This document shows, piece after piece, positions 50,795-64,000 of a stretch of DNA of 64,000 nt. The position numbers and the translations under genes were made by a program. The stretch is from Tessaracoccus flavescens (lineage in GTDB: Bacteria > Actinomycetota > Actinomycetes > Propionibacteriales > Propionibacteriaceae): positions 2,976,001 to 3,040,000 of the forward strand of contig NZ_CP019607.1 of the NCBI RefSeq assembly GCF_001998865.1. Direction: 5' to 3'. Every line of letters starts with the position of its first letter. The first letter of the stretch is position 1. The notes under the pieces are model-generated. The model made no database searches, was not told the DNA's origin, and was given only the letters and a program-made list of their open reading frames with translations.

Positions 50795-51346
50795 ATGAGT
50801 GACGTTGAACCCTGGCTGATCGTCATCGACGCGCAGCGCATCTTCGCCGATCCGCAGAGCGACTGGGGCTCCCCGATGTGGAACGCAGCCGAGGCGAACA
50901 TCGGCCGTCTGCTCGAACGTTTCGAGGGCCGCACCATCCTGACCAGGTGGATCCCGCCGACGGCCGATGGGCGTGCCGGATCGTGGGCCGACTACATGGC
51001 GGCATGGCCCTTCGCCGACCGGCCACAGGACGACCCGTACTTCGAACTCGTTCCTGCGCTGGCAGGGGTGCCGGCACCTGTGGTCGATGCGCCGACCTTC
51101 GGGAAGTGGGACGCGGTGCGCGCGCTCGTGGGGGAGACCCCATCGCTGGTGGTAACGGGAGTCTCGACTGACTGCTGCGTGATCTCCACGGTGCTGCCCG
51201 CGGCCGATGCCGGGGCGAGAATCACGGTGGCCACCGACGCCTGCGCCGGATCGACGCAGGAGAACCAGGCGGCGGCTCTGACGGTGATGGGACTCTACCC
51301 GCCCCAGGTCCGACTGCTCAGCACCGACGAGGTGCTCGACAGTTAG
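50795..51346 (+). CDS. Isochorismatase-family cysteine hydrolase
   Basis: The 183-residue protein has the fold markers WLIVIDAQRIFADPQSDWG (catalytic Asp), the Lys in PTFGKWDAV and the nucleophile Cys in VVTGVSTDCCVISTVLPAAD. The motif STDCCV is close to the nicotinamidase/isochorismatase consensus. The substrate is unknown. The 145 bases downstream, to 51491, show no gene or clear signal. Confidence 0.87.
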   Translation: MSDVEPWLIVIDAQRIFADPQSDWGSPMWNAAEANIGRLLERFEGRTILTRWIPPTADGRAGSWADYMAAWPFADRPQDDPYFELVPALAGVPAPVVDAPTFGKWDAVRALVGETPSLVVTGVSTDCCVISTVLPAADAGARITVATDACAGSTQENQAAALTVMGLYPPQVRLLSTDEVLDS

Positions 51347-51491
51347 GAGAGGTTGGAGGCCGGACCGCAGAACGCCTCTCGGCGCGAGGCCGCTCGGAGC
51401 GGCAAATAGTGGAGCCCGGGGTTACCGCGGCCCGACCAATGACGAGTCTATCGGGTCCGCCCAACAATCAAAGACCGCAGGCGACGGCTCG

Positions 51492-52109
51492 TCAGTGCAG
51501 TTCCCCCGAGCGCCACAGCGCCGCAGCGGTGGTCAGCTCGGCCGAGACGGAGTCATAGCCCTCGAGGCGGCGCCACTCGTCTGCGACCCGCTGCGGGTCC
51601 CCGTTGCCGGAGATCAATTCGCGCGATCCGCCTGCCATGACCCGTGCGAAGGCCGCCGCGCGCTCGAGGGCGACGGCGAAGTCGCCGGTGAACGCGCCAC
51701 GCAGGATCTCCGTGGCGAGGTCGACCACCTCCTCTGGCGAGGGGGCGCTACCGGAGCCGGCGATCGCCTGCCCGACCGTGTCGACCTCGACCCCCCGCTT
51801 GAACCGGTAGCCGGCCGCGGACGGGGCCTCGCGCACCGCGTGCCGCAGCAGGTAGAGCCGCCACATCGCGCCCGGAAGAGAGGATGCGGGGGAGTCGGCC
51901 CACAGCTCCGCGAGGTCCTCGAGCCCCTCACCGTCGGCGAACGCGATGACGCGGTCGACGACCTGCTGGTCGGGCGCCTTGCGGACCCGGTTCAGGAGCG
52001 CGGCGGCCGTGTCGTGGGCGAGGCCGCTGAGTTCGGCCGGATCGCCCGAGCTCGCCATCATCTCGATGACATCGCCCGGACGCTTGACTGGCTTGTGGAA
52101 GTCGCTCAC
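51492..52109 (-). CDS. Hypothetical actinobacterial protein (205 aa)
   Basis: The mainly helical soluble protein has an N-terminal FHKPVKRPGDVIEMMASSG, a middle GAMWRLYLLRHAVREAPSAA and a C-terminal helix pair (DFAVALERAAAFARVMAGGS). It has no signal peptide or metal motif. I recall it as a conserved actinobacterial protein of unknown role but cannot name a family. It is divergent from the GNAT gene. Confidence 0.6.
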   Translation of the reverse strand: MSDFHKPVKRPGDVIEMMASSGDPAELSGLAHDTAAALLNRVRKAPDQQVVDRVIAFADGEGLEDLAELWADSPASSLPGAMWRLYLLRHAVREAPSAAGYRFKRGVEVDTVGQAIAGSGSAPSPEEVVDLATEILRGAFTGDFAVALERAAAFARVMAGGSRELISGNGDPQRVADEWRRLEGYDSVSAELTTAAALWRSGELH

Positions 52110-52181
52110 CAGTCGATCCTACGTGCCGCTCCGGCTGCGACGGCCCCGGCAGCGTGACGCCGTCGGGTGGTGCGACCCCGT

Positions 52182-52193
52182 TAGGCTGAGTCC
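52182..52193 (+). promoter_or_regulatory. Leaderless -10 element TAGGCT
   Basis: TAGGCT (52182-52187) lies six bases before the GTG of the acetyltransferase gene. Confidence 0.55.
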
Positions 52194-53273
52194 GTGGAGA
52201 TCACACGCGAGGCACCCGCCGCGGCTCCGGGTGCGCCCGGATACGACCTGTACGAACTCGATGCCGAGTTGTGGGACGGCGTCCTGCTCGACCTCTTCGG
52301 CAACGACGACCTCGGACAGTCGCCGCTTCGGCGGTGGGCGGAGAGCACCGCGCCGCGGGTCACGCGACATCAACTGGTGGTCGCCCGCGAGAACGGGGTC
52401 GTCCTCGGCGTGGCGCTGCTCGAGCTGCCGCAGTTGGACAACCGACACATCGCGTTCCTCTCCGTTGCCGTGCGCCCCGAGCACCGACGACGCGGCGTAG
52501 GGGGAGCGCTCTTCGATGAGGCGGCCGCCCTCGCCGCCGAAGAAGGACGCCACGACCTCCAGGCCTGGACCTGGGACAGGCTCGTGGAGCCGGGGGCTGG
52601 CACCATCTCGGCCGCCCAGGGCGACGGGGCGATCGACCCCACCTCCGACGGAGCCGCCTTCCTGCTCTCCCGCGGCTTCACCCTCGCCCAGGTCGACCTG
52701 ATGTCCGGGCTGACGCTCCAGGCCCAGGCCGAGCTGGAGCAGCTCGCGGCCGAGACGCGCTCGGCGGTAACCGCCAGATACTCCCTGGTGCAGTGGCGCG
52801 GCGACACCCCGGAGCGGTGGATCGAGGACGCGGCCGCGCTCCAGGTGGCCATGAGCACCGACATCCCCACCGGGACGGCCGATCTTCGGCCCGAGCTGGT
52901 CGACCCCGACCGGGTGCGCTCCGAGGACCGCCGCCGACGCGAAGGAGGGCTCGATGAACTGGTCACCGCCGTCGAGCACGACGGCCGACTTGTCGCCTTC
53001 ACCCGCGTCATCCACGACCCGTCCCGCCCCGAGATCGCCGACCAGTGGGACACCCTCGTCCTCGGCGCACACCGCGGCAACGGGCTCGGCCTGCTGATCA
53101 AGACGGCGAGCCACGCCACGCTGCGCGCCACGTGGCCGCGGATCCGGCGGCTGATCACCGGGAACGCGTCGGAGAACTCCTGGATGCTGGCGATCAACCG
53201 ACGGCTCGGCTACCGGCCGGTCGCAGCGTCGGGCTGGTTCACCCGCAAGGATCCGGGCCATGGCACTGAGTAG
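52194..53273 (+). CDS. Tandem GNAT acetyltransferase
   Basis: The 359-residue protein has two GNAT domains. The first (about 50-170) has the acetyl-CoA loop VAVRPEHRRRGVGGALFDEA. The second (about 225-355) has TLVLGAHRGNGLGLLIKTA and ends with NRRLGYRPVAASGWF. Such duplicated GNAT proteins include mycothiol synthase MshD, but MshD is shorter and its specific residues are not evident, so the substrate is left open. The stop lies inside the next gene (overlap 14 bases). Confidence 0.83.
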   Translation: MEITREAPAAAPGAPGYDLYELDAELWDGVLLDLFGNDDLGQSPLRRWAESTAPRVTRHQLVVARENGVVLGVALLELPQLDNRHIAFLSVAVRPEHRRRGVGGALFDEAAALAAEEGRHDLQAWTWDRLVEPGAGTISAAQGDGAIDPTSDGAAFLLSRGFTLAQVDLMSGLTLQAQAELEQLAAETRSAVTARYSLVQWRGDTPERWIEDAAALQVAMSTDIPTGTADLRPELVDPDRVRSEDRRRREGGLDELVTAVEHDGRLVAFTRVIHDPSRPEIADQWDTLVLGAHRGNGLGLLIKTASHATLRATWPRIRRLITGNASENSWMLAINRRLGYRPVAASGWFTRKDPGHGTE

Positions 53274-53829
53274 GCAGGCCATCGTCGACGCAGGGCTCGG
53301 CATCCTCGACGCCTACGGGCTCGGCGACCTCAGCATGCGCAGGGTCGCCGACGTCCTCGGCGTCCAGGCGGGCGCGTTGTACTATCACGTCCCCAACAAG
53401 CAGTCGCTGCTGGCCGCGCTCAGCGAAGAGGTCCTCGGCACCGTCCTCGATCCACTCGACGACACCGATCCCTCCACTTGGTTGACCGGCTGGGCGATGT
53501 CGCTGAGGCGGTCCCTGCTCGCGCGCCGCGACGCGGCCGAACTCGTGGCGTCCTCCCTCGCGCTCGGGCTGGTCGGGCCCGACCCGACGGAGGCAGGAAG
53601 GGCTCTCCTCGAGCGTGAAGGGTTCCACAAGCCCGAGGCGACCATGGCAACCCTCCTGCACTTCGTCCTCGGCCACGTCGTCGAGGAACAGACCCGCGCC
53701 CAGATGCACGCGCTCGGGGTCGTCGCGGAGTTCGACGTCGCCGCCTCGGGCGCCCGCTTCGAGTGGGGAGTGCGTCTGATCGTCGCCGGAGCCGGACGGC
53801 TCATACACGACGAGGCGCAACGGCGTTAG
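53260..53829 (+). CDS. TetR-family transcriptional regulator
   Basis: The 189-residue regulator has an N-terminal HTH (ALSRQAIVDAGLGILDAYGL, MRRVADVLGVQAGALYYHV with LYYHVPNK) and a C-terminal TetR_C-type ligand domain. The YYHVxNKxxLL pattern belongs to the tetracycline-repressor subgroup. It overlaps the GNAT gene by 14 bases and so is translated with it. The MFS transporter two genes downstream is a reasonable target. Confidence 0.88.
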   Translation: MALSRQAIVDAGLGILDAYGLGDLSMRRVADVLGVQAGALYYHVPNKQSLLAALSEEVLGTVLDPLDDTDPSTWLTGWAMSLRRSLLARRDAAELVASSLALGLVGPDPTEAGRALLEREGFHKPEATMATLLHFVLGHVVEEQTRAQMHALGVVAEFDVAASGARFEWGVRLIVAGAGRLIHDEAQRR

Positions 53830-53838
53830 GCTTACCGC
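53827..53838 (+). promoter_or_regulatory. Leaderless -10 element TAGGCT
   Basis: TAGGCT (53827-53832) includes the stop of the TetR-type gene and lies six bases before the lipoprotein ATG. Confidence 0.5.
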
Positions 53839-54180
53839 ATGCATCGGCAAGGACGTCGGTTGGTGGCCATGGTCATGGCAGGGTTGAGCCTCGCCCTCCT
53901 GGGGTGCGGGACGACGCGGGTCTCACCGTCGACCTACGCGGGTTCGCCGGAGTCTCCCGACATCGTCCTGATGGTCGAGGCCGGAGCCGCCGACGAGATC
54001 GCCGAGGCGAAGGTGACCGGGCAGGACGATGAGCAGGTCGTCGTGGAGGTGCGGCTCACGCGGGGAGAACCCGCCGAGAACGCTGCGGGCCACACGCTCG
54101 AGGCCACTGTCCGGCTCGACGGGCCGCTCGGCGGAAGGCAGGTCGTCGATCAGGAGGGAAGGGCGATCCCGCAGGCGTGA
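53839..54180 (+). CDS. Small lipoprotein
   Basis: The 113-residue product has a lipoprotein signal peptide with basic start (MHRQGRRLV) and lipobox LALLGC (Cys near residue 23). A beta-rich domain (IVLMVEAGAADEIAEAKVTG, VVVEVRLTRGEPAENAAGHT) follows. It should be membrane-attached outside the cell. The family was not recognised. The MFS gene follows 13 bases downstream. Confidence 0.65.
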   Translation: MHRQGRRLVAMVMAGLSLALLGCGTTRVSPSTYAGSPESPDIVLMVEAGAADEIAEAKVTGQDDEQVVVEVRLTRGEPAENAAGHTLEATVRLDGPLGGRQVVDQEGRAIPQA

Positions 54181-54193
54181 GGTGAGGAGAGCG

Positions 54194-55633
54194 GTGGCAC
54201 AGCATCGGGCGAACGGCGAGGCCGGCGCAAGGCAGGTCCTCCGCTCGCTGATCGGCCCCGTCTACGCGCCGACCCTCTTCCAGGCCGTCGGCATGACGGC
54301 GATCCTCCCGGTGATCCCGCTGATCGCGCTCTCGCTCGGCTTTCCCGTACCCGCGGCCGCAGCGATCACCATGATCACCGGCATCGTCGGCGTCCTCGGG
54401 CCGATTCCGCTCGCCTCGGTGATGACGGTGGTGGGCGAGCGGAGAGCGATGATCGCCACCGGAATCCTCGTCGCCCTCACCCAGATCGGCTCGCTGCTGC
54501 TGATCAACCATGCGCTCACCACGACGCCGACATCGTGGCATCGGGTCGGGTTCATCGCAGCGCTCGTGGTGTCTTCTCTGTGCCGCGAGGTGTGGGTGAT
54601 CGGCAGGCAGGCCTACCTTGGCACGGCCCTGCCACCGCAGTTCCGGGCGCGGGGGATGACCACCTTCGGCGGCATGATGCGGATCGGCCAGGTGATCGGC
54701 CCCCTGCTCGGCGCAGGCGTGATCGCGCTCGGCAACGAGGCGTGGGTGATCGGGCTCGACGCACTGGCGATGCTCGTCGCCACGCTGCTCGTCGCGGTCT
54801 GCATGCTGCCGTCCGACTCGTCGCCCCGCGGACGGGTCACCGTCCGGCAGGCGTCCGGGAGGCTGCCGGTCGAGCCGACCCCGCACGACCCGCGGCGCAC
54901 TGCGGGGATCACCATGCTCCAGGCGGGCATCGGCATCGTTCCGCTCACCATGGCGAGGATCGCCCGTCCGCTCGTCGTGCCACTGCTCGGGGCGTTGCTC
55001 GGGCTCAGCGCCCAGGAGATCTCCCTGATCTTCGCCATCTCGGCACTGGTGGAGATCGCGATGTTCATCCCGGCCGGCTCCCTGATGGACTCATTCGGTC
55101 GCACCGCCGTGGTGGTGCCGTGCCTCTTCTTCTCCGGCGCCGGCTATCTGCTCCTGGTCGCGCTGGCAGGCACCGTCGGTCACTCTTCGCGCGCCGTCGC
55201 GTTCTGGGCGCTCGTCGCCTCGGCCGCGCTCATCGCCTTCGGCAACGGCTTCGGGTCGGGGTCCGTGCAGACCCTCGGGCTCGACCTGTCTCCAGAGCAC
55301 AACCGGACGAGGCACCTGGCCCGCTGGTCGACCATCACCGGCTCCGGGCGGTTGCTCGCGCCCGGGCTCGTCGCCGCCGTGACGCTTGTGTGGCCGATCA
55401 CCGCAGCCGGAGCGGTGATCGGCGGGCTGTGCTGGTTCGGGGCGCTGTGGTCGCTGCGGCTGTTGCCCCAGGTGACGCCGCGGCCACCGCGCGGCCGATG
55501 GGCCGACCGGTCGGTACACCTAGACCCGCCGCTCGCGCGTGTCCGTCATGGCTGCCACGGCCAGGCCGACGACTCCGAGCGCTGCGGCACCCGCGAAGAG
55601 CCACGGCAGCAGCGCCGTCCACTCGAGCAGTGA
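54194..55633 (+). CDS. MFS transporter
   Basis: GAGGAG six bases before GTG 54194 sets the start. The 479-residue protein has twelve hydrophobic segments, the loop after helix 2 with MTVVGERRAMIATG (MFS motif A-like) and SLMDSFGRTAVVVPCLFFSG after helix 8. It probably exports a drug or metabolite. The last about 55 residues (from RWADRSVHL on) are hydrophilic and lie antisense to the convergent gene for 114 bases. This unusual extension may reflect loss of an earlier stop. Confidence 0.82.
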   Translation: MAQHRANGEAGARQVLRSLIGPVYAPTLFQAVGMTAILPVIPLIALSLGFPVPAAAAITMITGIVGVLGPIPLASVMTVVGERRAMIATGILVALTQIGSLLLINHALTTTPTSWHRVGFIAALVVSSLCREVWVIGRQAYLGTALPPQFRARGMTTFGGMMRIGQVIGPLLGAGVIALGNEAWVIGLDALAMLVATLLVAVCMLPSDSSPRGRVTVRQASGRLPVEPTPHDPRRTAGITMLQAGIGIVPLTMARIARPLVVPLLGALLGLSAQEISLIFAISALVEIAMFIPAGSLMDSFGRTAVVVPCLFFSGAGYLLLVALAGTVGHSSRAVAFWALVASAALIAFGNGFGSGSVQTLGLDLSPEHNRTRHLARWSTITGSGRLLAPGLVAAVTLVWPITAAGAVIGGLCWFGALWSLRLLPQVTPRPPRGRWADRSVHLDPPLARVRHGCHGQADDSERCGTREEPRQQRRPLEQ

Positions 55634-56419
55634 GGCTGCGAGGCCCTCCGCCACCGACCCGGTGACCGCCGTGCGGATCGATGACGACGATGCCACGTCC
55701 ACCATGCCGAGACCGACCCTCGCTGCCACCACGGCGACGAGGCCGAACATGGACGCCAGGATCCAGGCGATCCACCTGCCCTTCCTCGATCCGACGACAA
55801 GGCCGAGCAGGGCGAGCACGCCCGCGGCCACATAGAACCAGACCCAGACGCGCGCCAACCCGAGAGCCTCGGAGGCGAGCTGCGCCTGCCCTGCGCTTGG
55901 CGTGCCGAGCGGGACGCGCGTGTCCGCGGCCCACTCAAGGTTCTCGAGGTAGGGGCGCAGGCGTGGTCCCGCCTCCTCCGTGAGCTTCGCCTTCCCGAGG
56001 TCGACGAACGGCTCGAGGTCGAGCCATACGGTGGGGGTGACGCTCTTGTCCTCGCGGTAGCGGTCGAGGTCGGCGACAAGGGTGGTGCGGGTCGTGTCGA
56101 AGGAGTCACGCCACGCCTGATCGACGCCGGGGTCCGCAAGGGCGCGGCTCGCGGCGGTACCGAGCAGCTTCTCGATCTGGGGCCGCAACTCGGGAAGGGA
56201 GTCCACCGAACTCGGCAGCTGCTGTCGGGCGAGGTTGACCATCTCATCGGCGACGGCCTCGATCACGACCGGATCCTTCGCCACCGGCTCGACGATGGCC
56301 TGTGCCGGTTCAGGGGTGCGAGCGAGGCGGTCGAGCCACTGCGCCGTCACGCCGAGCAGGACGGTGATCGCCGCGAGTGTGAGCAGCACGAGCGAGATCA
56401 GCGAACGGACAGCGCTCAT
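55520..56419 (-). CDS. Membrane protein with extracytoplasmic domain
   Basis: The 299-residue protein has an N-terminal helix (about 7-28), an extracytoplasmic helical domain (30-180) with AKDPVVIEAVADEMVNLARQ and three C-terminal helices (about 187-285). No enzyme motif was seen. The layout resembles integral membrane proteins of unknown function in actinobacteria. The bases 56420-56541 upstream hold no gene. Confidence 0.65.
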   Translation of the reverse strand: MSAVRSLISLVLLTLAAITVLLGVTAQWLDRLARTPEPAQAIVEPVAKDPVVIEAVADEMVNLARQQLPSSVDSLPELRPQIEKLLGTAASRALADPGVDQAWRDSFDTTRTTLVADLDRYREDKSVTPTVWLDLEPFVDLGKAKLTEEAGPRLRPYLENLEWAADTRVPLGTPSAGQAQLASEALGLARVWVWFYVAAGVLALLGLVVGSRKGRWIAWILASMFGLVAVVAARVGLGMVDVASSSSIRTAVTGSVAEGLAASLLEWTALLPWLFAGAAALGVVGLAVAAMTDTRERRV

Positions 56420-56541
56420 CCGGGCCTCCTAAGGTCGTGGCCAAGAGTAACCCCACGGGAGAGGGCCCCGTCGCCCTCCGCCCGCGAGCCTCGCCCGGCG
56501 CGAGGCGGGGGGCCGACATCGGGTGCCGACCCGGCGACGAC

Positions 56542-59813
<3,272 letters not shown>

Positions 59814-59817
<4 letters not shown>

Positions 59818-60719
59818 GTCCGAGGACCATCACGCAGCGCCACCCAGAGCTGCTGGCGAAGGCCAACACCCTGATCGAGGCGCTGCCCTGGCTTGCCGAG
59901 TACGCCGGCGAGACCGTCGTGATCAAGTACGGCGGCAACGCCATGACCGACGACTCGCTGAAGCGGGCGTTCGCGGAGGACGTCGTGTTCCTGCGGCGCG
60001 TTGGGCTGAAGCCCGTCGTCGTCCACGGCGGCGGCCCGCAGATCTCGTCGATGCTCGACAAGCTGCAGATCGCCTCGGAGTTCCGTGGCGGGCTGAGGGT
60101 CACCACGCCCGAGGCGATGGACGTGGTCCGCATGGTGCTCGTCGGCCAGGTCGGCCGTGAACTGGTCAACCTGATCAACCAGCACGGTCCGTTCGCGGTC
60201 GGCATGTCGGGGGAGGACGGCGGGCTCTTCACAGCGCGGAAGCGGGGCCTCGTCGTCGACGACGAGGAGGTCGACCTGGGGCTGGTCGGCGATGTGAAGT
60301 CGGTCGACCCGAGCTCCCTGAACGACCTGATCGATGCGGGACGGATCCCCGTCGTGGCCACCGTTGCGCCCGACACGTCGGGCCAGGTGCACAACGTCAA
60401 CGGCGACACGGCCGCCGCGGCGCTCGCCGTGGCGCTCAAGGCGAGACGCCTCGTGATGCTGACCAATGTCGCGGGCGTCTACGCCAATTATCCCGACGAG
60501 GACTCGATCATCACGCAGATCAACACGACCGAGGTGCGCGAGCTTCTGCCCTCGCTCGACTCGGGGATGATTCCCAAGATGGAGGCCTGTCTGAGCGCCG
60601 TCGAGGGCGGTGTGGCGTCGGCCACCGTGATCGACGGGCGGGTGCCGCACTGTCTCCTGCTTGAGATCTTCACCGATGAGGGCGTCGGAACCATGGTCAC
60701 CAACGAGGAGTTCGCATGA
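59814..60719 (+). CDS. argB: Acetylglutamate kinase
   Basis: The 301-residue kinase has [52 protein letters not shown] and [19 protein letters not shown]. The N-terminal helix ([20 protein letters not shown]) is the one that mediates hexamer formation and arginine feedback in other species. It phosphorylates N-acetylglutamate. It is coupled on both sides by ATGA. Confidence 0.96.
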
Positions 60720-61880
60720 CCCAGCAGGAACTGCAGGCCCGCTACGAGGCGGTCATGATGAACGCGTTCGGCGCGCCGAAGCGGGTCTTCGAGCGCGGCG
60801 AGGGCATCCACCTCTGGGACGCCGACGGCAGGCGCTACCTCGACCTGCTCTCGGGCCTGGCGGTGACGGGACTCGGGCATGCGCATCCCGGCGTGACCGC
60901 CGCGATCACCGCCCAGCTCGGGTCGCTCGGGCACGTGTCCAACTTCTTCGCAAGTCAACCGCAGGTGCGGCTGGCCGAGCGGCTCGCCGCACTGACCGGG
61001 CATCCCGACGCGAGGGTGTTCTTCACCAACTCGGGCACCGAGGCGAACGAGGCCGCGTTCAAGCTGACCCGGCTGACCGGCCGCACGAAGGTGATCGCCA
61101 TGGAGGGCGCCTTCCACGGCCGCACCATGGGAGCCCTCGCGCTCACCGCGAACCCGAAGTACCGCGAGCCGTTCGAGCCGCTGCCCGGCGAGGTCGTGTT
61201 CGTCCCGTTCGGGGACGAAGCGGCGCTGCGGGCCGCCGCTGACGAGCGGACGGCCGCCATCCTGATCGAGACCGTGCAGGGGGAAAACGGCGTCGTCCCT
61301 GTCCCTGATGGGTTCCTCGCGGCCTCGAGGAGGATCGCCGACGAGGTCGGCGCCCTGCTCTGGATCGACGAGGTCCAGACCGGGCTCGGCCGCTGCGGTG
61401 AGTACCTCGCCCACCAGGCCGACGGCGTCTCGGCCGACCTGATCACGCTCGCGAAGGGGCTCGGCAACGGTTTCCCCGTCGGCGCCTGCATCGCGACCGG
61501 CCGTGCGGCCTCCCTGCTCCAGCCCGGACAGCACGGCACCACCTTCGGAGGCAACCCGGTCGCGGCCGCGGCAGGCAACGCGGTCCTCGACGCCCTCGAG
61601 GGTGGGGTGCTCGAGAACGCCCGCGCTACGGGGGCATGGCTCGCCTGGGCGATCGAGGCGCTCGGGCATCCGCGGATCGAGGGCGTCCGGGGACGCGGCA
61701 TGCTGCTCGGCGTCGTCCTCACCCGCGACGTGGCCGCCCAGGTCGCAGACGCCGCGCTCAAGGCAGGCTACGTGATCAACGCCCCGCGCCCCGGGGTGCT
61801 GCGGCTGGCTCCGCCACTGATCGCGACCCCGGAGGACCTCGCCGGTTTCGTCGAGGCGCTGCCCGGCCTCCTGGACGCCC

Positions 61881-61888
<8 letters not shown>
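60716..61888 (+). CDS. argD: Acetylornithine aminotransferase
   Basis: The 390-residue class III aminotransferase has [54 protein letters not shown] (quoted in part) and the PLP lysine in [16 protein letters not shown]. It converts N-acetylglutamate semialdehyde to N-acetylornithine with glutamate. Its end overlaps argR by eight bases. argF, which usually comes next, is absent. Confidence 0.95.
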
Positions 61889-63781
<1,893 letters not shown>

Positions 63782-63835
63782 GTCCTTCGCCCGCACACCT
63801 GCCGGCGTCGGAATGGCGAAGCGCTCCGGCCTCAG

Positions 63836-63848
63836 TATGCTGAGGCGC
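63836..63848 (+). promoter_or_regulatory. Leaderless -10 element TATGCT before tyrS
   Basis: TATGCT (63836-63841) lies seven bases before the GTG at 63849. Confidence 0.45.
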
Positions 63849-64000
63849 GTGAATGCACTGCTTGAGGACCTGAAATGGCGTGGGCTGATCGCCCACTCGA
63901 CCGACCTGGACGCGCTCGGCGCGCACCTGGACGAGGGGTCCGTCAAGTTCTATGTGGGCTTCGACCCCACTGCCAAGAGTGTGCACACCGGCAATCTCGT
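63849..64000 (+). CDS. tyrS: Tyrosine-tRNA ligase, partial
   Basis: The first 50 codons are inside the window: VNALLEDLKWRGLIAHSTDL, then VKFYVGFDPTAKSVHTGNL, the class I HIGH region of TyrRS (here HTGN). The chosen GTG aligns with the family start; an ATG at 63837 in the same frame would overlap the proposed -10 box. tyrS after argH is common in actinobacteria. Confidence 0.93.
   Translation, partial: MNALLEDLKWRGLIAHSTDLDALGAHLDEGSVKFYVGFDPTAKSVHTGNL

Noticed and set aside
54056..54886. 276-codon minus-strand frame opposite the lipoprotein and MFS genes
   Set aside because: Shadow frame dominated by Arg, Asp and Gly, opposite a transporter with clear helices.

Overview
The window is GC-rich actinobacterial chromosome. 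It probably comes from Propionibacteriaceae (Tessaracoccus-like), judged from three things: a PPi-type PEP carboxykinase-like protein of the length known from propionibacteria; an actinobacterial core block of a phosphomutase, a DUF3090 protein, an SCO1664-family protein, mshC, hisE and hisG; and an arginine cluster beside tyrS. The genus is an inference; no rRNA gene is present.

Layout. 0-2.6 kb: a cobalamin riboswitch drives two DUF4430-like surface proteins and an ECF transporter subunit, followed by a HAD phosphatase. 2.7-11.2 kb is accessory DNA: a frameshifted AraC gene, an interrupted membrane protein, an operon of VbhA-like antitoxin, Fic toxin and serine recombinase, an S1 protease without a visible signal peptide, a SigE-like sigma factor with a membrane partner, an IS256 element and an IS3 remnant. 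11.2-18.4 kb: the PPi-PEPCK-like gene and a MacB-like ABC unit. 18.6-26.4 kb: a collapsed rhamnose ABC operon, a two-component system, a proline-rich secreted protein, broken scoA/scoB and a broken sugar transferase gene. 26.4-32.4 kb: an IS1182 element, a compact operon with an ImmA/IrrE peptidase and an HTH protein, an hsdR remnant and tRNA-Leu(GAG). 32.6-43 kb: housekeeping genes (uppP, mshC, hisEG) with an IS481 copy placed in the probable promoter of an SseB-like gene. 43-49 kb: infC-rpmI-rplT, an rRNA methyltransferase and pheST. 49-56.5 kb: assorted metabolic, regulatory and membrane genes. 56.5-57.5 kb: an internally deleted phoX. 57.6-63.8 kb: argCJBDRH, without argF or argG, then the start of tyrS.

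Two themes run through the window. First, many genes are broken, often by internal deletions or single-base changes and not by IS elements: rhaT/P/S, scoA/B, an NmrA-like gene, phoX, hsdR, a sugar transferase and an AraC regulator. This is either real genome decay or imperfect assembly. Second, many housekeeping genes have a TAGGCT-like -10 box 5-7 bp before the start codon and no ribosome binding site, which predicts leaderless mRNAs. Both IS481 and IS1182 sit in duplicated CTAG-containing targets.
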